This document shows positions 1 to 8,000 of a stretch of 64,000 bases of DNA, in pieces. The notes beneath the pieces were generated by a model, which had not been told where the DNA came from, ran no database searches, and was given only the letters and a program-made list of their open reading frames with translations. The stretch is taken from NCBI RefSeq assembly GCF_020667835.1, contig NZ_JAFMPR010000002.1, forward strand, positions 1 through 64,000. Direction: 5' to 3'. The DNA comes from Roseibaca sp. Y0-43. GTDB taxonomy: Bacteria; Pseudomonadota; Alphaproteobacteria; Rhodobacterales; Rhodobacteraceae. Each line of letters begins with the position of its first letter. Within the stretch, counting starts at the first letter, position 1. Position numbers and translations under genes: made by a program.

Positions 1-193
1 AATCATACGAAACCCTGCAATCAAAGGCGACAGAAAACACCCATTTCCTACATAAAATCAGAATGTTGGGAGTTGTTCAGGACGAACTAATTATGTCGAA
101 TAGGCTCACTTCCATTGCAGACCTTTCGCTACTGTGCGTGCAGTTATACTTTCATATTCACTTAAGCATAGTCAGGAAACGATATATATCTTC
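1..193. other. AT-rich window edge, no gene seen
   Basis: A hand count of bases 1-180 gives about 41% G+C, against roughly 65% in the genes that follow. No convincing open frame, tRNA or repeat is visible. The stretch lies just downstream of the stop codon of the minus-strand ABC exporter gene. It could be the end of a horizontally acquired segment extending to the left, or simply an AT-rich intergenic region. Confidence 0.5.
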
Positions 194-1984
194 TCACGCC
201 GCCTGATCCGCCGTGAACTGCAACCTCGCCAGTCGCGCATATAGCCCCCCCTGCGCCACCAGCTCGTCATGCCGCCCTTGGGCCACGATCTGCCCGTCCT
301 CGAACACCACGATCCGGTCGGCTTGCTTTACCGTCGCCAAGCGGTGCGCGATGACGATGGTGGTGCGGCCTTGTGACAGGCGGTCGACCGCGCGTTGCAC
401 CAGTGCTTCCGACTCGGCGTCCAGTGCCGAGGTGGCCTCGTCCAACAGCAGGATCGGCGCATCGCGCAGGATGGCGCGGGCGATGGCGATGCGTTGGCGT
501 TGGCCCCCTGACAGCATCACGCCGCGCTCGCCCAGTTCGGTGGCGTAGCCCTTGGGCAGCTTCTCGATGAACTCATCGGCGGCGGCGGCGCGGGCGGCGG
601 CTTTCACCTCGTCATCCGTGGCACCGGGCCGCCCGAAGCGGATGTTCTCCAGCGCGGAGGTGGCGAAGATCATCGGGTCTTGCGGCACCAGCGCCATGAC
701 CTGCCGGAAATCGGTGCGCGCCATGTCGCGCAGGTCGATCCCGTCGATCATCACCGCGCCTTGCGCGGGGTCATAGAAGCGCATCAGCATTTGCAGGATG
801 GTCGTCTTCCCCGCGCCAGAGGGGCCGACCAGCGCCACCGTCTCGCCCGGTTGCACGTCGAGCGTGACGCCGTTCAGCGCGCGCTCGTCGGGGCGGGTGG
901 GGTAGGTGAAGGTCACATTCTCCAGCCGCACCGCGCCGCGCGCAGGGCGGGGCAGGGCGCGCGGGGCAGCGGGGTCCAGAACCGTGTCGATGGCGGTCAG
1001 AAGCTCGACCAGACGCTCGGTCGCACCCGCCGCGCGCTGCAATTCGGACCAGATTTCCGACAGCGCGCCCACCGACCCCGCAACGATCACGGCGTAGATG
1101 ACGAATTGCGCCAATTCGCCCGGTGTCATGGTGCCTGCCGACACGTCGCGCGCGCCGACCCAGAGCGTGCCAAGGATGCCGGCGAAGACAAGGAAGATGA
1201 CGACCACGGTCAGAAGCGCCCGGGTGAAGATACGTTTGCGCGCCACGTCGAAGCTGATCTCTGTCACGCGGTCGAATTCGGCGCGGCTGGCGGCCTCTGC
1301 GGTGTTGGCCTGCACGGTCTGCACGGCGCTGAGCGCTTCCGACGCGTTGCCGGAACTGGCCGCGATCCAGTCCTGGTTCTCGCGCGAGAGTTTGCGCAGC
1401 TTGCGGCCCATGACCACGATGGGCACGATGATGACCGGCACCATCAGCAGAACGAAGCCGGTCAGCTTGGCGCTGGTCAGCGCCAGCAGTGCCAGCCCGC
1501 CCAAGAGCATCAGTGCATTGCGCAGCGCGATGGATACCGAAGACCCGATCACCGACTGGATAAGCGTGGTGTCGGTGGTCAGGCGCGACAGCACCTCGCC
1601 CGTCATGATCTGCTCGTAGAAGGCGGGCGAGCGGTCGATAACGCGCGCGAAAAGCGCCTTGCGGATGTCGGCCACGATACGTTCGCCCAGTCGCGTGACG
1701 AAATAGTAGCGCAGGCCCGTGCCCAGCGCCAAAAGCCCCGCCAATCCAAGCGCCGCGCCGAAATACTGGTTCAGCATGACCATTTCGCGCGCTTCGAACC
1801 CGTCGACCACGCGGCGCACGGCCAAGGGCAGGGTCAGCGTGATCGCAGCCGTGGCCACCAGCGCCACGATCGCCACGACCAACAACCCGCGATAGGGGCG
1901 GATGAAGGGCCAAAGCCCGCGCAGGGCCGAAAGGTTCTTCGATTTGGCGCGCGCGTCGCGGGCGGCGGCGGTCGTATCTGTCAT
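194..1984 (-). CDS. ABC exporter, fused membrane and ATPase domains (MsbA/ABCB-like)
   Basis: A 596-residue half-transporter with six predicted membrane segments in residues ~30-330 followed by an ABC ATPase. Walker A GPSGAGKTT lies near residue 386, the signature LSGGQRQR near 488, and Walker B ILLLDEATSALD near 511, followed by a switch histidine in IAHRLAT. This is the type I exporter architecture that works as a homodimer in the inner membrane. The substrate cannot be read from sequence; lipids, lipid A or drugs are the usual cargo. The start is an ATG and most of the N-terminal 25 residues are cytoplasmic and polar. The gene stands alone, with pmtA upstream on the same strand across a GC-rich gap of about 100 bases. 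Confidence 0.9.
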   Translation of the reverse strand: MTDTTAAARDARAKSKNLSALRGLWPFIRPYRGLLVVAIVALVATAAITLTLPLAVRRVVDGFEAREMVMLNQYFGAALGLAGLLALGTGLRYYFVTRLGERIVADIRKALFARVIDRSPAFYEQIMTGEVLSRLTTDTTLIQSVIGSSVSIALRNALMLLGGLALLALTSAKLTGFVLLMVPVIIVPIVVMGRKLRKLSRENQDWIAASSGNASEALSAVQTVQANTAEAASRAEFDRVTEISFDVARKRIFTRALLTVVVIFLVFAGILGTLWVGARDVSAGTMTPGELAQFVIYAVIVAGSVGALSEIWSELQRAAGATERLVELLTAIDTVLDPAAPRALPRPARGAVRLENVTFTYPTRPDERALNGVTLDVQPGETVALVGPSGAGKTTILQMLMRFYDPAQGAVMIDGIDLRDMARTDFRQVMALVPQDPMIFATSALENIRFGRPGATDDEVKAAARAAAADEFIEKLPKGYATELGERGVMLSGGQRQRIAIARAILRDAPILLLDEATSALDAESEALVQRAVDRLSQGRTTIVIAHRLATVKQADRIVVFEDGQIVAQGRHDELVAQGGLYARLARLQFTADQAA

Positions 1985-2090
1985 GGTGGTCCGGCTTTGG
2001 CTTGCAATGCCACGGGTTTAGGCGAGCGGGGGCCACGGGGCAAGCCCCGGCCTGCGGGGCTGGGCCAGCATGGCCCGCGGCGTGGCCCGC

Positions 2091-2708
2091 TCAGGCGAGC
2101 TTTTGCATCCGCAGGAAGGTGAACAGGCCGAGCTTCGTGAGGTGTTTTTCCTCGACCAGCCGCAACGCGTCGACGCCCAGCACGCGGTCCTTGGGGAAGT
2201 TCGAATGCCAGCCAAGGTAGTCGGCGAAGGGCGCGAATTTGCGCTCGAACCACGCCAGCCAGCCTTCCTCGCGGGCGAAATGGTTGACCACCAGGATCTG
2301 CCCGCCCGGTTTGCAGACGCGCGCCATTTCGGCCATGACCTGCTCGGGGTCGGGCACCACCGAAATGAGGTGCATCGCGACGACCGTGTCGAAACTGTTA
2401 TCGGGAAAATCGAGATACCGCGCATCCATCTGGCGTAGCTCGCGCACATGCGTCAGGTTTTCCTCGGCGACCTTGGCGCGGGCGCGCTCGAGCATGTCCT
2501 CGGAAAAATCTATGCCGGTCACGGTGACATTCGCGCCGTAAAAAGGCAGCGCCAGCCCGGTGCCGACCCCCACTTCCAACACGTTGCCGCCGATCTGGTT
2601 GGCGACCTTGGTGGCATGATGGCGCCCGGCATGGGTGATCTTGCCAAAGGTCGCGTCATAAATCGGCGCCCAACGACGGTAGCTGGAGGTGATGGCTTCC
2701 GGTTTCAT
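2091..2708 (-). CDS. pmtA: Phosphatidylethanolamine N-methyltransferase, Rhodobacter-type PmtA
   Basis: A 205-residue SAM-dependent methyltransferase. The opening segment YRRWAPIYDATFG and motif I VLEVGVGTGLALPFY fit the Rhodobacter PmtA family, which converts phosphatidylethanolamine to phosphatidylcholine by successive methylation at the membrane surface. Motif II-like DNSFDTVVAMHLISVVPDP and the late motif PGGQILVVNHF are present. I place the start at the ATG preceded by GGGAGAG rather than at an in-frame codon 17 triplets upstream, because the longer form adds a proline-rich leader unlike the family. General class I methyltransferase is certain; the lipid substrate is inferred from family resemblance. 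Confidence 0.82.
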   Translation of the reverse strand: MKPEAITSSYRRWAPIYDATFGKITHAGRHHATKVANQIGGNVLEVGVGTGLALPFYGANVTVTGIDFSEDMLERARAKVAEENLTHVRELRQMDARYLDFPDNSFDTVVAMHLISVVPDPEQVMAEMARVCKPGGQILVVNHFAREEGWLAWFERKFAPFADYLGWHSNFPKDRVLGVDALRLVEEKHLTKLGLFTFLRMQKLA

Positions 2709-2791
2709 GCTCTCTCCCTTTGATTGTCCCAAAGTTGGGGGCAATGGCGGAAGATGCAAGAAACAATCGTATCAGATGGATGATTTCCGCG

Positions 2792-3124
2792 TCACATCGA
2801 GAAACTGATGCCGCAGCCGCAACTGGAAGAGGCATTGGGGTTGTCGATCACGAAACGCGCGCCGATCAGGTCTTCGGAGAAGTCGATCAGCGCGTTTTCA
2901 AGAAACGGCAGCGACACGGGATCGACCAGCACCTTATGGCCGTTCTTTTCCAGCACCAGATCATCCTGCGCCGGGTCGTCGAAGCGGATATCATATTGAA
3001 AGCCAGAGCAGCCGCCGCCATTGACGGCCACCCGCAAGGCCTTGACCTCGCCCGTGTCTTCGGCAATCTCGGCCAAGCGGGCGAAGGCCCGGTCACTCAC
3101 ACGCGGGGGGATGGCGAAGGACAT
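2792..3124 (-). CDS. erpA: Iron-sulfur cluster insertion protein (HesB/IscA A-type carrier, ErpA-like)
   Basis: A 110-residue A-type carrier. The three cluster-binding cysteines of the family are present: one in VNGGGCSGFQY near residue 39 and two in the C-terminal SSCGCGISF. Such proteins receive 2Fe-2S or 4Fe-4S clusters from the scaffold and pass them to apo-enzymes in the cytoplasm; aconitase and succinate dehydrogenase encoded in this window are typical clients. The gene is divergent from the dGTPase gene with only 84 bases between the starts, so the two probably share a promoter region. ErpA versus IscA assignment within the family is less sure than the family itself. Confidence 0.88.
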   Translation of the reverse strand: MSFAIPPRVSDRAFARLAEIAEDTGEVKALRVAVNGGGCSGFQYDIRFDDPAQDDLVLEKNGHKVLVDPVSLPFLENALIDFSEDLIGARFVIDNPNASSSCGCGISFSM

Positions 3125-3208
3125 GGAATGCGCCTTTTCCTATGGTATTCCCGATAACTCCACTCTGATATAAGCGCGGGCGCCGCGCGGGGCAAGACGA
3201 CCGGAGAG

Positions 3209-4381
3209 ATGATGCTCAAACCCTATGCCACCCAGCCCGAACACTCGCGCGGGCGCGCCTTTGCCGAGGCGATGAGCACCTTTCGCTCGCCCTTTCAGCG
3301 CGACCGCGACCGGATCATTCATTCGAGCGCCTTCCGGCGGCTGAAGCACAAAACGCAGGTCTTCATAGAGCATGAGGGCGATTACTACCGCACGCGCCTG
3401 ACCCATTCGATAGAGGTCGCGCAGGTCGCGCGCACGCTGGCGGCAGCATTGGGGTTGAACACCGATCTGGCAGAGGCGATAGCGCTGGCGCATGACCTTG
3501 GCCACCCGCCTTTCGGGCATACGGGCGAGGATGCGCTTTGCGCGCTGATGGCGCCCTATGGCGGGTTCGATCACAACGCCCAGGCGCTGCGCATCGTGAC
3601 CAAGCTGGAACGCCATTACGCCGATTTCGACGGGCTGAACCTGACATGGGAAACCTTGGAAGGGATCGCCAAGCATAATGGCCCGGTGACGGATGCGGCG
3701 GGCAAGCCCCTGAAAGGCGACGCGCTGCCCTATGCGCTGGTTGAATGCAACGCGGGGTTCGATCTGGAATTGTCGGGCTATGCCAGCGCCGAGGCGCAGG
3801 TCGCGGCGATTGCCGATGACATCGCCTATAACCACCATGACCTGCATGACGGGTTGCGCTCTGGCCTGTTCACCGAGGCCGATTTGATGGAATTGCCGAT
3901 CACCGGGCCGGCATTCGCCGAGGTGGACAAGCTCTATCCCGGACTGGAGCCGATGCGCCGCCGTCACGAGGCGCTGCGCCGCGTCTTTGGCGTGATGGTG
4001 GAGGATGTGCTGCTGGTCGCGGGCACGCGGTTGGGGCCGGCGGATCTGAAATCGGCGCAGGATATCCGCGATCTGGGACTGACGATCATTCGCTTCTCGG
4101 ACCGGCTTTTCCGCGAGCTGAAGGTGATCCGGCAGTTCCTGTTCACGCGCATGTATCGTGCGCCGAGCGTGGTCGAGATGCGGGCCAAGGTGACGGCGAT
4201 GGTGGAAGACCTGTTCCCGCTGTTCATGGCGCGGCCGGAGCTGTTGCCAGAAGAATGGCGCCGCGACGTGGACGCTGCGCGCGGCGAGACCGAACTCGCG
4301 CGGATCGTGGCGGATTACGTGTCGGGGATGACCGACCGTTTCGCCATTCAGGAACATGCGCGTCTGGTGAAGGGCGTCTGA
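3209..4381 (+). CDS. dgt: Deoxyguanosinetriphosphate triphosphohydrolase-like HD protein
   Basis: A 390-residue HD-domain phosphohydrolase. The family signatures are visible: the N-terminal HSSAFRRLKHKTQVF, the metal-binding series RLTHSIEVAQVAR, then ALAHDLGHPPFGHTGEDAL, and a downstream DDIAYNHHDLHDG that supplies the last aspartate. Members hydrolyse dNTPs to nucleoside and triphosphate. The shorter alphaproteobacterial type, as here, is normally annotated as dGTPase-like with unproven nucleotide preference. Two adjacent ATGs (3209 and 3212) follow GGAGAG; the second gives slightly better spacing. The gene is followed by a structured repeat element and metC on the same strand. Confidence 0.9.
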   Translation: MMLKPYATQPEHSRGRAFAEAMSTFRSPFQRDRDRIIHSSAFRRLKHKTQVFIEHEGDYYRTRLTHSIEVAQVARTLAAALGLNTDLAEAIALAHDLGHPPFGHTGEDALCALMAPYGGFDHNAQALRIVTKLERHYADFDGLNLTWETLEGIAKHNGPVTDAAGKPLKGDALPYALVECNAGFDLELSGYASAEAQVAAIADDIAYNHHDLHDGLRSGLFTEADLMELPITGPAFAEVDKLYPGLEPMRRRHEALRRVFGVMVEDVLLVAGTRLGPADLKSAQDIRDLGLTIIRFSDRLFRELKVIRQFLFTRMYRAPSVVEMRAKVTAMVEDLFPLFMARPELLPEEWRRDVDAARGETELARIVADYVSGMTDRFAIQEHARLVKGV

Positions 4382-4383
4382 CC

Positions 4384-4516
4384 GGGAGAGGGGGCGCCGC
4401 TTGGCCCCCGTCGAGGGGGCCGCGCGGCGGCGCGCTGACGCGCGCGAGAGGGGGCGCTGCCCCCGCCGCACCTGCGGTGCGACTCCCCCGGGATATTTTT
4501 GCAAGGATGAAGAAGA
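4384..4516 (+). repeat. Rhodobacteraceae-type hairpin plus TATTTT/ATGAAG element, copy 1
   Basis: A GC-rich run directly after the dgt stop codon. It contains a perfect stem GGGGGC/GCCCCC at 4450-4464 and a second hairpin GCACC-TGC-GGTGC, then a tail CTCCCCC (4483-4489), a T-rich ATATTTTT ending at 4500 and GCAAGGATGAAG at 4501-4512. The same tail, on the other strand, recurs at 39075-39106 and 44623-44656. In each case it follows an upstream gene and leads into the start of the next gene on the same strand. It may act as a terminator for dgt while its purine-rich end supplies the ribosome-binding region of metC. Confidence 0.7.
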
Positions 4517-4527
4517 GGAAAAGCGAC

Positions 4528-5706
4528 ATGAGTGACGAATACAGCCTGGTGCGGCGGATGGCTTGGCCCGAGAGCGCCTCGCGCCCCGTGGGGACACCGA
4601 TCCAGCCATCGGTGGTTTACGCCTCGCCCGACCCCGATACGCTGGATGCGCAATACGAGGGGCGGCTGTCGGGCTATACCTATGCACGCGAGGGGCACCC
4701 GAATGCCGATGTGCTGGCGCGCAAGATCGACCTTTTGGAAGGGGCGCGCGGCGGGATCGTTCTGGGGTCCGGCATGGCTGCCGTGACGGCGGTGTTGATG
4801 GGGCTGACGCGCGCGGGCGATCATGTGCTGGGGGGCGACCAGCTATATGGACGGTCCTTGCGGCTGATGCGCGAGGATTTGCCGCGGTTTGGCGTGGCCA
4901 CGTCTTTGGCCGACCCGACCGATGCCGATGCGTTCCTGGCCGCGATCCGTCCCGAGACGAAGCTGATCCTGCTGGAAGTGGTGTCGAACCCGACGCTGCG
5001 CGTGGCCGATATTGAAGCAATCGTGGCGGGCGCAAAGGCGCGGCGCGTGTTGGTGGTGGTGGATAACACATTCACCACGCCGCGCGGGTTTCGGCCCTTC
5101 GATCATGGGGCGGATGTCGTGGTTCATTCCGTGACCAAGATATTGGCCGGGCATTCGGATGCGACCTTGGGCTATGTGGCGGCGAAAGACGCCGCGCATC
5201 GCAAGGCGATCTATGATTTCTCTGTCACAGTGGGCTTTACGCCCAGCCCATTTGATTGCTGGCTGGCCGAGCGGGGGCTTTATTCCTTCGAGCTGCGCTA
5301 TGACCGGGCCGAGGCGAATGCGCGCGCGCTGGCCGAGCATATCGCGGGGCTGCCGGGGGTGGTGCGCGTGCTTTATCCCACGCGGCCTGACCACCCTGAC
5401 CATAACCGCGCCGTGGCCCTGCTGGGCGCGCGCGGCGGCCATATGGTCAGCTTTGAAGTGGAAGGCGGGCGCGCGGCGGCGAACCGGTTGACACAGGCCG
5501 CGCCGAATATCGCTTTCGCGCCGACCTTGGGCGATATCGGCACGACGATTTCGCATCCGGCCAGTTCCTCGCACCGGGCCTTGGGCGCGGAGGGGCGCGC
5601 GGCGCTTGGGATTTCGGAGGGGTTTTTCCGGGTGTCGGTGGGCATTGAGGACATTGACCTGCTGAAACGCGAATTCGAGGCCGCGATCCGGGCCGCCACT
5701 GCGTAA
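4528..5706 (+). CDS. metC: Cystathionine beta-lyase (PLP, Cys/Met metabolism family)
   Basis: A 392-residue fold-type I PLP enzyme of the Cys/Met metabolism family. The PLP-lysine segment VHSVTKILAGHSDATLG, the cofactor-contacting SGYTYAREGHPN and the phosphate-binding GSGMAAV are all present, as is the late SSSHRALG motif. The family cleaves cystathionine to homocysteine, pyruvate and ammonia, the penultimate step in methionine synthesis. The start is the ATG 7 bases after GAGGAAA; the open frame continues upstream through the repeat element but that part is not protein-like. Cystathionine gamma-synthase or gamma-lyase relatives are similar, so the exact reaction is family-level inference. 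Confidence 0.85.
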   Translation: MSDEYSLVRRMAWPESASRPVGTPIQPSVVYASPDPDTLDAQYEGRLSGYTYAREGHPNADVLARKIDLLEGARGGIVLGSGMAAVTAVLMGLTRAGDHVLGGDQLYGRSLRLMREDLPRFGVATSLADPTDADAFLAAIRPETKLILLEVVSNPTLRVADIEAIVAGAKARRVLVVVDNTFTTPRGFRPFDHGADVVVHSVTKILAGHSDATLGYVAAKDAAHRKAIYDFSVTVGFTPSPFDCWLAERGLYSFELRYDRAEANARALAEHIAGLPGVVRVLYPTRPDHPDHNRAVALLGARGGHMVSFEVEGGRAAANRLTQAAPNIAFAPTLGDIGTTISHPASSSHRALGAEGRAALGISEGFFRVSVGIEDIDLLKREFEAAIRAATA

Positions 5707-5788
5707 CGCTTGACAGATGGGTCTATGGTGGCGGAAGCTGTGACAAGGTGTCGCACCTTGTCGCGGCACCCTATCAGGGAGGACGCCC

Positions 5789-6223
5789 ATGCTTGTCAGT
5801 CAGATCGTGCGCAACAAGGCCGAGGGGGGTGTGGTCACGCTGCCACCCGGCACAACGCTGGGGAATGCCGCGAGCTTGCTGGCTGAGCACCGGATCGGGG
5901 CGGTGGTCGTCTCGGATGACGGGGGCGCTGTCTTGGGCATCTTGTCGGAACGTGACATCGTGCGGGAAATCGCACGGTCCGGGGCCGAGAGTTTCGCCCG
6001 CCCGGTCGAGGATGTGATGACGCGCAATGTCTATGGCTGCAAGCCCGAGGATAATGCCGATGTCGTGCTGCAAACCATGACCACCAAGCGCTTTCGGCAC
6101 CTGCCTGTCATGGAAGGCGGGCGCATGATTGCGCTGATTTCCATCGGCGATGTGGTGGCCGCGCGCCTGTCGGAATTGCAACTGGAAAAAGACGCGCTGA
6201 CGGGAATGATTGCCGGATACTGA
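5789..6223 (+). CDS. Twin CBS-domain protein
   Basis: A 144-residue protein made almost entirely of two CBS domains. The first covers residues ~8-65 with GILSERDIVREIA; the second, ~75-130, contains EDVMTRNVYGCKPEDNADVVLQTM and ends in IGDVVAARL. A Bateman module of this kind binds adenosine nucleotides or NAD and acts as a sensor, usually for a partner enzyme. No partner is fused here. The start ATG is preceded by CAGGGAGGA. It sits between metC and coaD on the same strand, but neither neighbour is a known CBS client. Confidence 0.85.
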   Translation: MLVSQIVRNKAEGGVVTLPPGTTLGNAASLLAEHRIGAVVVSDDGGAVLGILSERDIVREIARSGAESFARPVEDVMTRNVYGCKPEDNADVVLQTMTTKRFRHLPVMEGGRMIALISIGDVVAARLSELQLEKDALTGMIAGY

Positions 6224-6283
6224 TCCCGAGGGTTGCGTTTTGCCGCGCAATATTGTTGCGTGGCGAAAAACGCGAGGGACATT

Positions 6284-6784
6284 ATGCGTATCGGACTTTA
6301 CCCCGGCACTTTCGACCCGCTGACGCTGGGCCATGTCGATATCATCACGCGGGCCGCGCAATTGGTGGACCGTCTGGTGATCGGCGTGGCGATCAATCGT
6401 GACAAGGGGCCGCTGTTCAGCCTTGAGGAGCGGGTGGCGATGATCGAGGCCGAGGTTGCGGTGCTGTCAGAGCGCACGGGTGTCGAGATCGTGGCGCACC
6501 CGTTCGAGAACCTGCTGATCGATTGCGCGCATGACGTGGGCGCGACGATCATCATACGCGGGCTGCGCGCGGTCACAGATTTCGAATACGAGTTCCAGAT
6601 GGTCGGCATGAACCGCGCGATGGATGACAGCGTAGAGACGGTCTTTCTGATGGCAGAGGCCCGCCATCAGGCGATTGCGTCGAAGCTGGTCAAGGAAATC
6701 GCGCGGCTGGGCGGGGATGTCACGAAATTCGTGCCCCCCGCGATCCGCGTGGCGCTGCTGGAAAAGCTGGGTCAGCGCCCGTAA
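6284..6784 (+). CDS. coaD: Pantetheine-phosphate adenylyltransferase
   Basis: A 166-residue nucleotidyltransferase of coenzyme A synthesis, joining 4'-phosphopantetheine and ATP to form dephospho-CoA in the cytoplasm. The nucleotide-binding motif GTFDPLTLGH at the N-terminus (the T/H-x-G-H type) and the conserved IIRGLRAVTDFEYEFQM are both present, and the length is normal. I choose the ATG after GAGGGAC; an upstream in-frame start would add a 17-residue leader that the family lacks. Its last 13 bases overlap the 3' end of the convergent DUF1127 gene. Confidence 0.95.
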   Translation: MRIGLYPGTFDPLTLGHVDIITRAAQLVDRLVIGVAINRDKGPLFSLEERVAMIEAEVAVLSERTGVEIVAHPFENLLIDCAHDVGATIIIRGLRAVTDFEYEFQMVGMNRAMDDSVETVFLMAEARHQAIASKLVKEIARLGGDVTKFVPPAIRVALLEKLGQRP

Positions 6785-6936
6785 ACCGCTTGCGCCGCGA
6801 TCTTGGCGGCGTCGGGTTTGTAGATGTCCAGATCAATCGCCACGTCGAGCGGCATGGCTTCGAGTTCCGCCTTGGTGCGCGCATAGGCGGCGCGTTGCTT
6901 CAGGCGGGTTTGCAGCGTTTCGAGAAGCGCGGTCAT
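6772..6936 (-). CDS. DUF1127-type small protein
   Basis: A 54-residue protein beginning MTALLETLQTRLKQRAAY with ATG preceded by AAAGGAG. The arginine/lysine-rich amphipathic start followed by ELEAMPLDVAIDLDIYKPDAAKIAAQAVYG matches the Rhodobacteraceae form of DUF1127. A DUF1127 relative in Rhodobacter (CcaF1) has been linked to RNA metabolism under stress; whether this copy does the same is unknown. It is encoded convergently with coaD, overlapping it by 13 bases. A direct repeat that may be an operator lies upstream. Confidence 0.78.
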   Translation of the reverse strand: MTALLETLQTRLKQRAAYARTKAELEAMPLDVAIDLDIYKPDAAKIAAQAVYGR

Positions 6937-7009
6937 ATCAGGCTCCTTTCGGTGTTTGCGGTAACTTGACCCGAAGATGGGCCATGCTGCGGCGCAGAAC
7001 AACCGACAG

Positions 7010-7041
7010 GGGTGCAAGGCCGCGTTGCATAGGGTGCAAGG
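7010..7041 (-). promoter_or_regulatory. Direct repeat GGGTGCAAGG, possible operator of the DUF1127 gene
   Basis: Two exact copies of GGGTGCAAGG start 22 bases apart (7010 and 7032), about two helical turns, 74-105 bases upstream of the DUF1127 start. Same-face spacing of identical decamers suggests a dimeric regulator. On the coding strand the repeats read CCTTGCACCC, so a CTTG-type minus 35 element of an alternative sigma factor is another possibility. Confidence 0.35.
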
Positions 7042-7071
7042 GTTTGGGGGATGGGGTCATAACAGAGCGCT

Positions 7072-7200
7072 AGCGGCGGGCCGGGGACTGCCGATCTACT
7101 CGTCGAGCGGCAGCGCTTTATGGCCGCCAAATCCGTAAGACATGCGAGCGTCGAGCCTGTGGTAACCAATCGGCAGGCCGCGGGACGGCCCGCCGATGGC
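7072..7200 (+). repeat. Dispersed intergenic repeat, copy 1
   Basis: About 130 bases that align with 48218-48350 in the same orientation. Shared blocks are AGCGGCGGGCCG at the left end, CTTTATGG followed by CCAA and TCCG in the middle, and CGGCAGGCC followed by a CGGCCC/CCG block at the right. Both copies sit downstream of a gene in an intergenic space. Neither encodes a credible protein. Copy 1 is adjacent to the sodB terminator. Confidence 0.6.
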
Positions 7201-7243
7201 GCGGCGGGCTGCGCCCTTGTCCCGCGCCGAAGGGCAACGCATG

Positions 7244-7269
7244 AAAAAGGGCGCCCCTTTGGGACGCCC
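7244..7269 (-). terminator. Rho-independent terminator of sodB
   Basis: Read on the minus strand, a 9-base-pair stem GGGCGTCCC / GGGGCGCCC (one G-U pair) with an AAA loop is followed by TTTTT. It lies 24 bases after the sodB stop codon. Confidence 0.8.
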
Positions 7270-7293
7270 CTCGCAAACTGCCAACGCGCCGGA

Positions 7294-7893
7294 TTACATC
7301 CGCGACGCGACATTTTCCCAGTTCACCAGCTTTTCCAGGAAGTTCGACAGGTAAGCCGGGCGCTTGTTGCGGAAGTCGATGTAGTAGCTGTGCTCCCACA
7401 CGTCGCAGCCCAGAAGCGCGGTCTGGCCGAAGCAGAGCGGGTTGACGCCGTTCTCGGTCTTGGTCACGCGCAGCGAGCCGTCCTTGTCCTTGACCAGCCA
7501 GCACCAGCCCGACCCGAACTGGCCCGCACCTGCGGCGGCGAATTCTTCCTTGAACTTGTCGACAGAGCCGAAGCTTTCGACCAGCGCCTTTTCCAGCTCG
7601 CCCGGCATACCGGAGGTGCCCGGACCCATCATCTCCCAGAACTGGACATGGTTCCAGTGCTGGCTGGCATTGTTGAAGATGCCCGACTGTGCCACCGCGC
7701 CCGACTGGTAGGTGCCGGTGATGATGTCCTCCAGCGATTTGTCTTCCCATTCGGTGCCGGCAATCAGCTTGTTGCCGTTATCGACATAGGCCTTGTGGTG
7801 AATGTCGTGGTGGAATTCCAGCGTTTCGGCGCTCATGCCCAGATCGGCCAGCGCGTCATGTGCATAGGGAAGGTCGGGAAGTTCGAATGCCAT
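7294..7893 (-). CDS. sodB: Superoxide dismutase, Fe/Mn family
   Basis: A 199-residue superoxide dismutase, dismuting superoxide to peroxide and oxygen. The four metal ligands are visible: His in TLEFHHDIHHKAYV (near residue 27), His in NNASQHWNHVQFWEMM (near 79), and Asp and His in CDVWEHSYYIDFRN. The signature DVWEHSYY is intact. GAGQFGSGWCWL carries Q in the position typical of iron-dependent enzymes, so Fe is the likelier metal; family members can be cambialistic. ATG is preceded by GAGGAAAG. A good promoter lies upstream and a hairpin terminator downstream, so it is a single-gene unit. Confidence 0.95.
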   Translation of the reverse strand: MAFELPDLPYAHDALADLGMSAETLEFHHDIHHKAYVDNGNKLIAGTEWEDKSLEDIITGTYQSGAVAQSGIFNNASQHWNHVQFWEMMGPGTSGMPGELEKALVESFGSVDKFKEEFAAAGAGQFGSGWCWLVKDKDGSLRVTKTENGVNPLCFGQTALLGCDVWEHSYYIDFRNKRPAYLSNFLEKLVNWENVASRM

Positions 7894-7930
7894 GTCTTTC
7901 CTCGTCTTTCGTTATGGGTTTGGCTGCCTT

Positions 7931-7960
7931 GTATAAGAGACCTTGATCGCCATGCGTCAA
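7931..7960 (-). promoter_or_regulatory. Probable sigma-70 promoter of sodB
   Basis: On the minus strand TTGACG (7960-7955) and TTATAC (7936-7931) are separated by 18 bases, 38 bases upstream of the sodB start. Both hexamers are close to consensus. Confidence 0.5.
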
Positions 7961-8000
7961 GGGGTGGCGCGGAAAAAGCCCCCGCGCGCACCCCGCTGGA

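Larger units (their letters stand above)
6937..7293. other. 357-base intergenic region: DUF1127 upstream region, repeat, sodB terminator
   Basis: This gap holds no protein gene that I accept. From left to right it contains the ribosome-binding site and promoter region of the minus-strand DUF1127 gene, a direct repeat GGGTGCAAGG at 7010-7019 and 7032-7041, a ~130-base dispersed repeat (7072-7200) that recurs near 48.2 kb, and the hairpin terminator of sodB at 7244-7269. Confidence 0.7.

Noticed and set aside
1985-2090. Terminator after pmtA
   Set aside because: Several GC hairpins can form on the minus strand, but there is no T-tract, so I do not call an intrinsic terminator.
4382-4527. SAM riboswitch ahead of metC
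   Set aside because: The sequence is the GC-hairpin/ATGAAG repeat also found at two unrelated genes; no SAM-II or SAM-I core is seen.
7118-7284. Short open frames beginning MAAKSVRHAS and the opposite-strand frames near sodB
   Set aside because: They lie in the dispersed repeat; the second copy at 48.2 kb breaks the frame almost at once, so the conserved object is not a protein.
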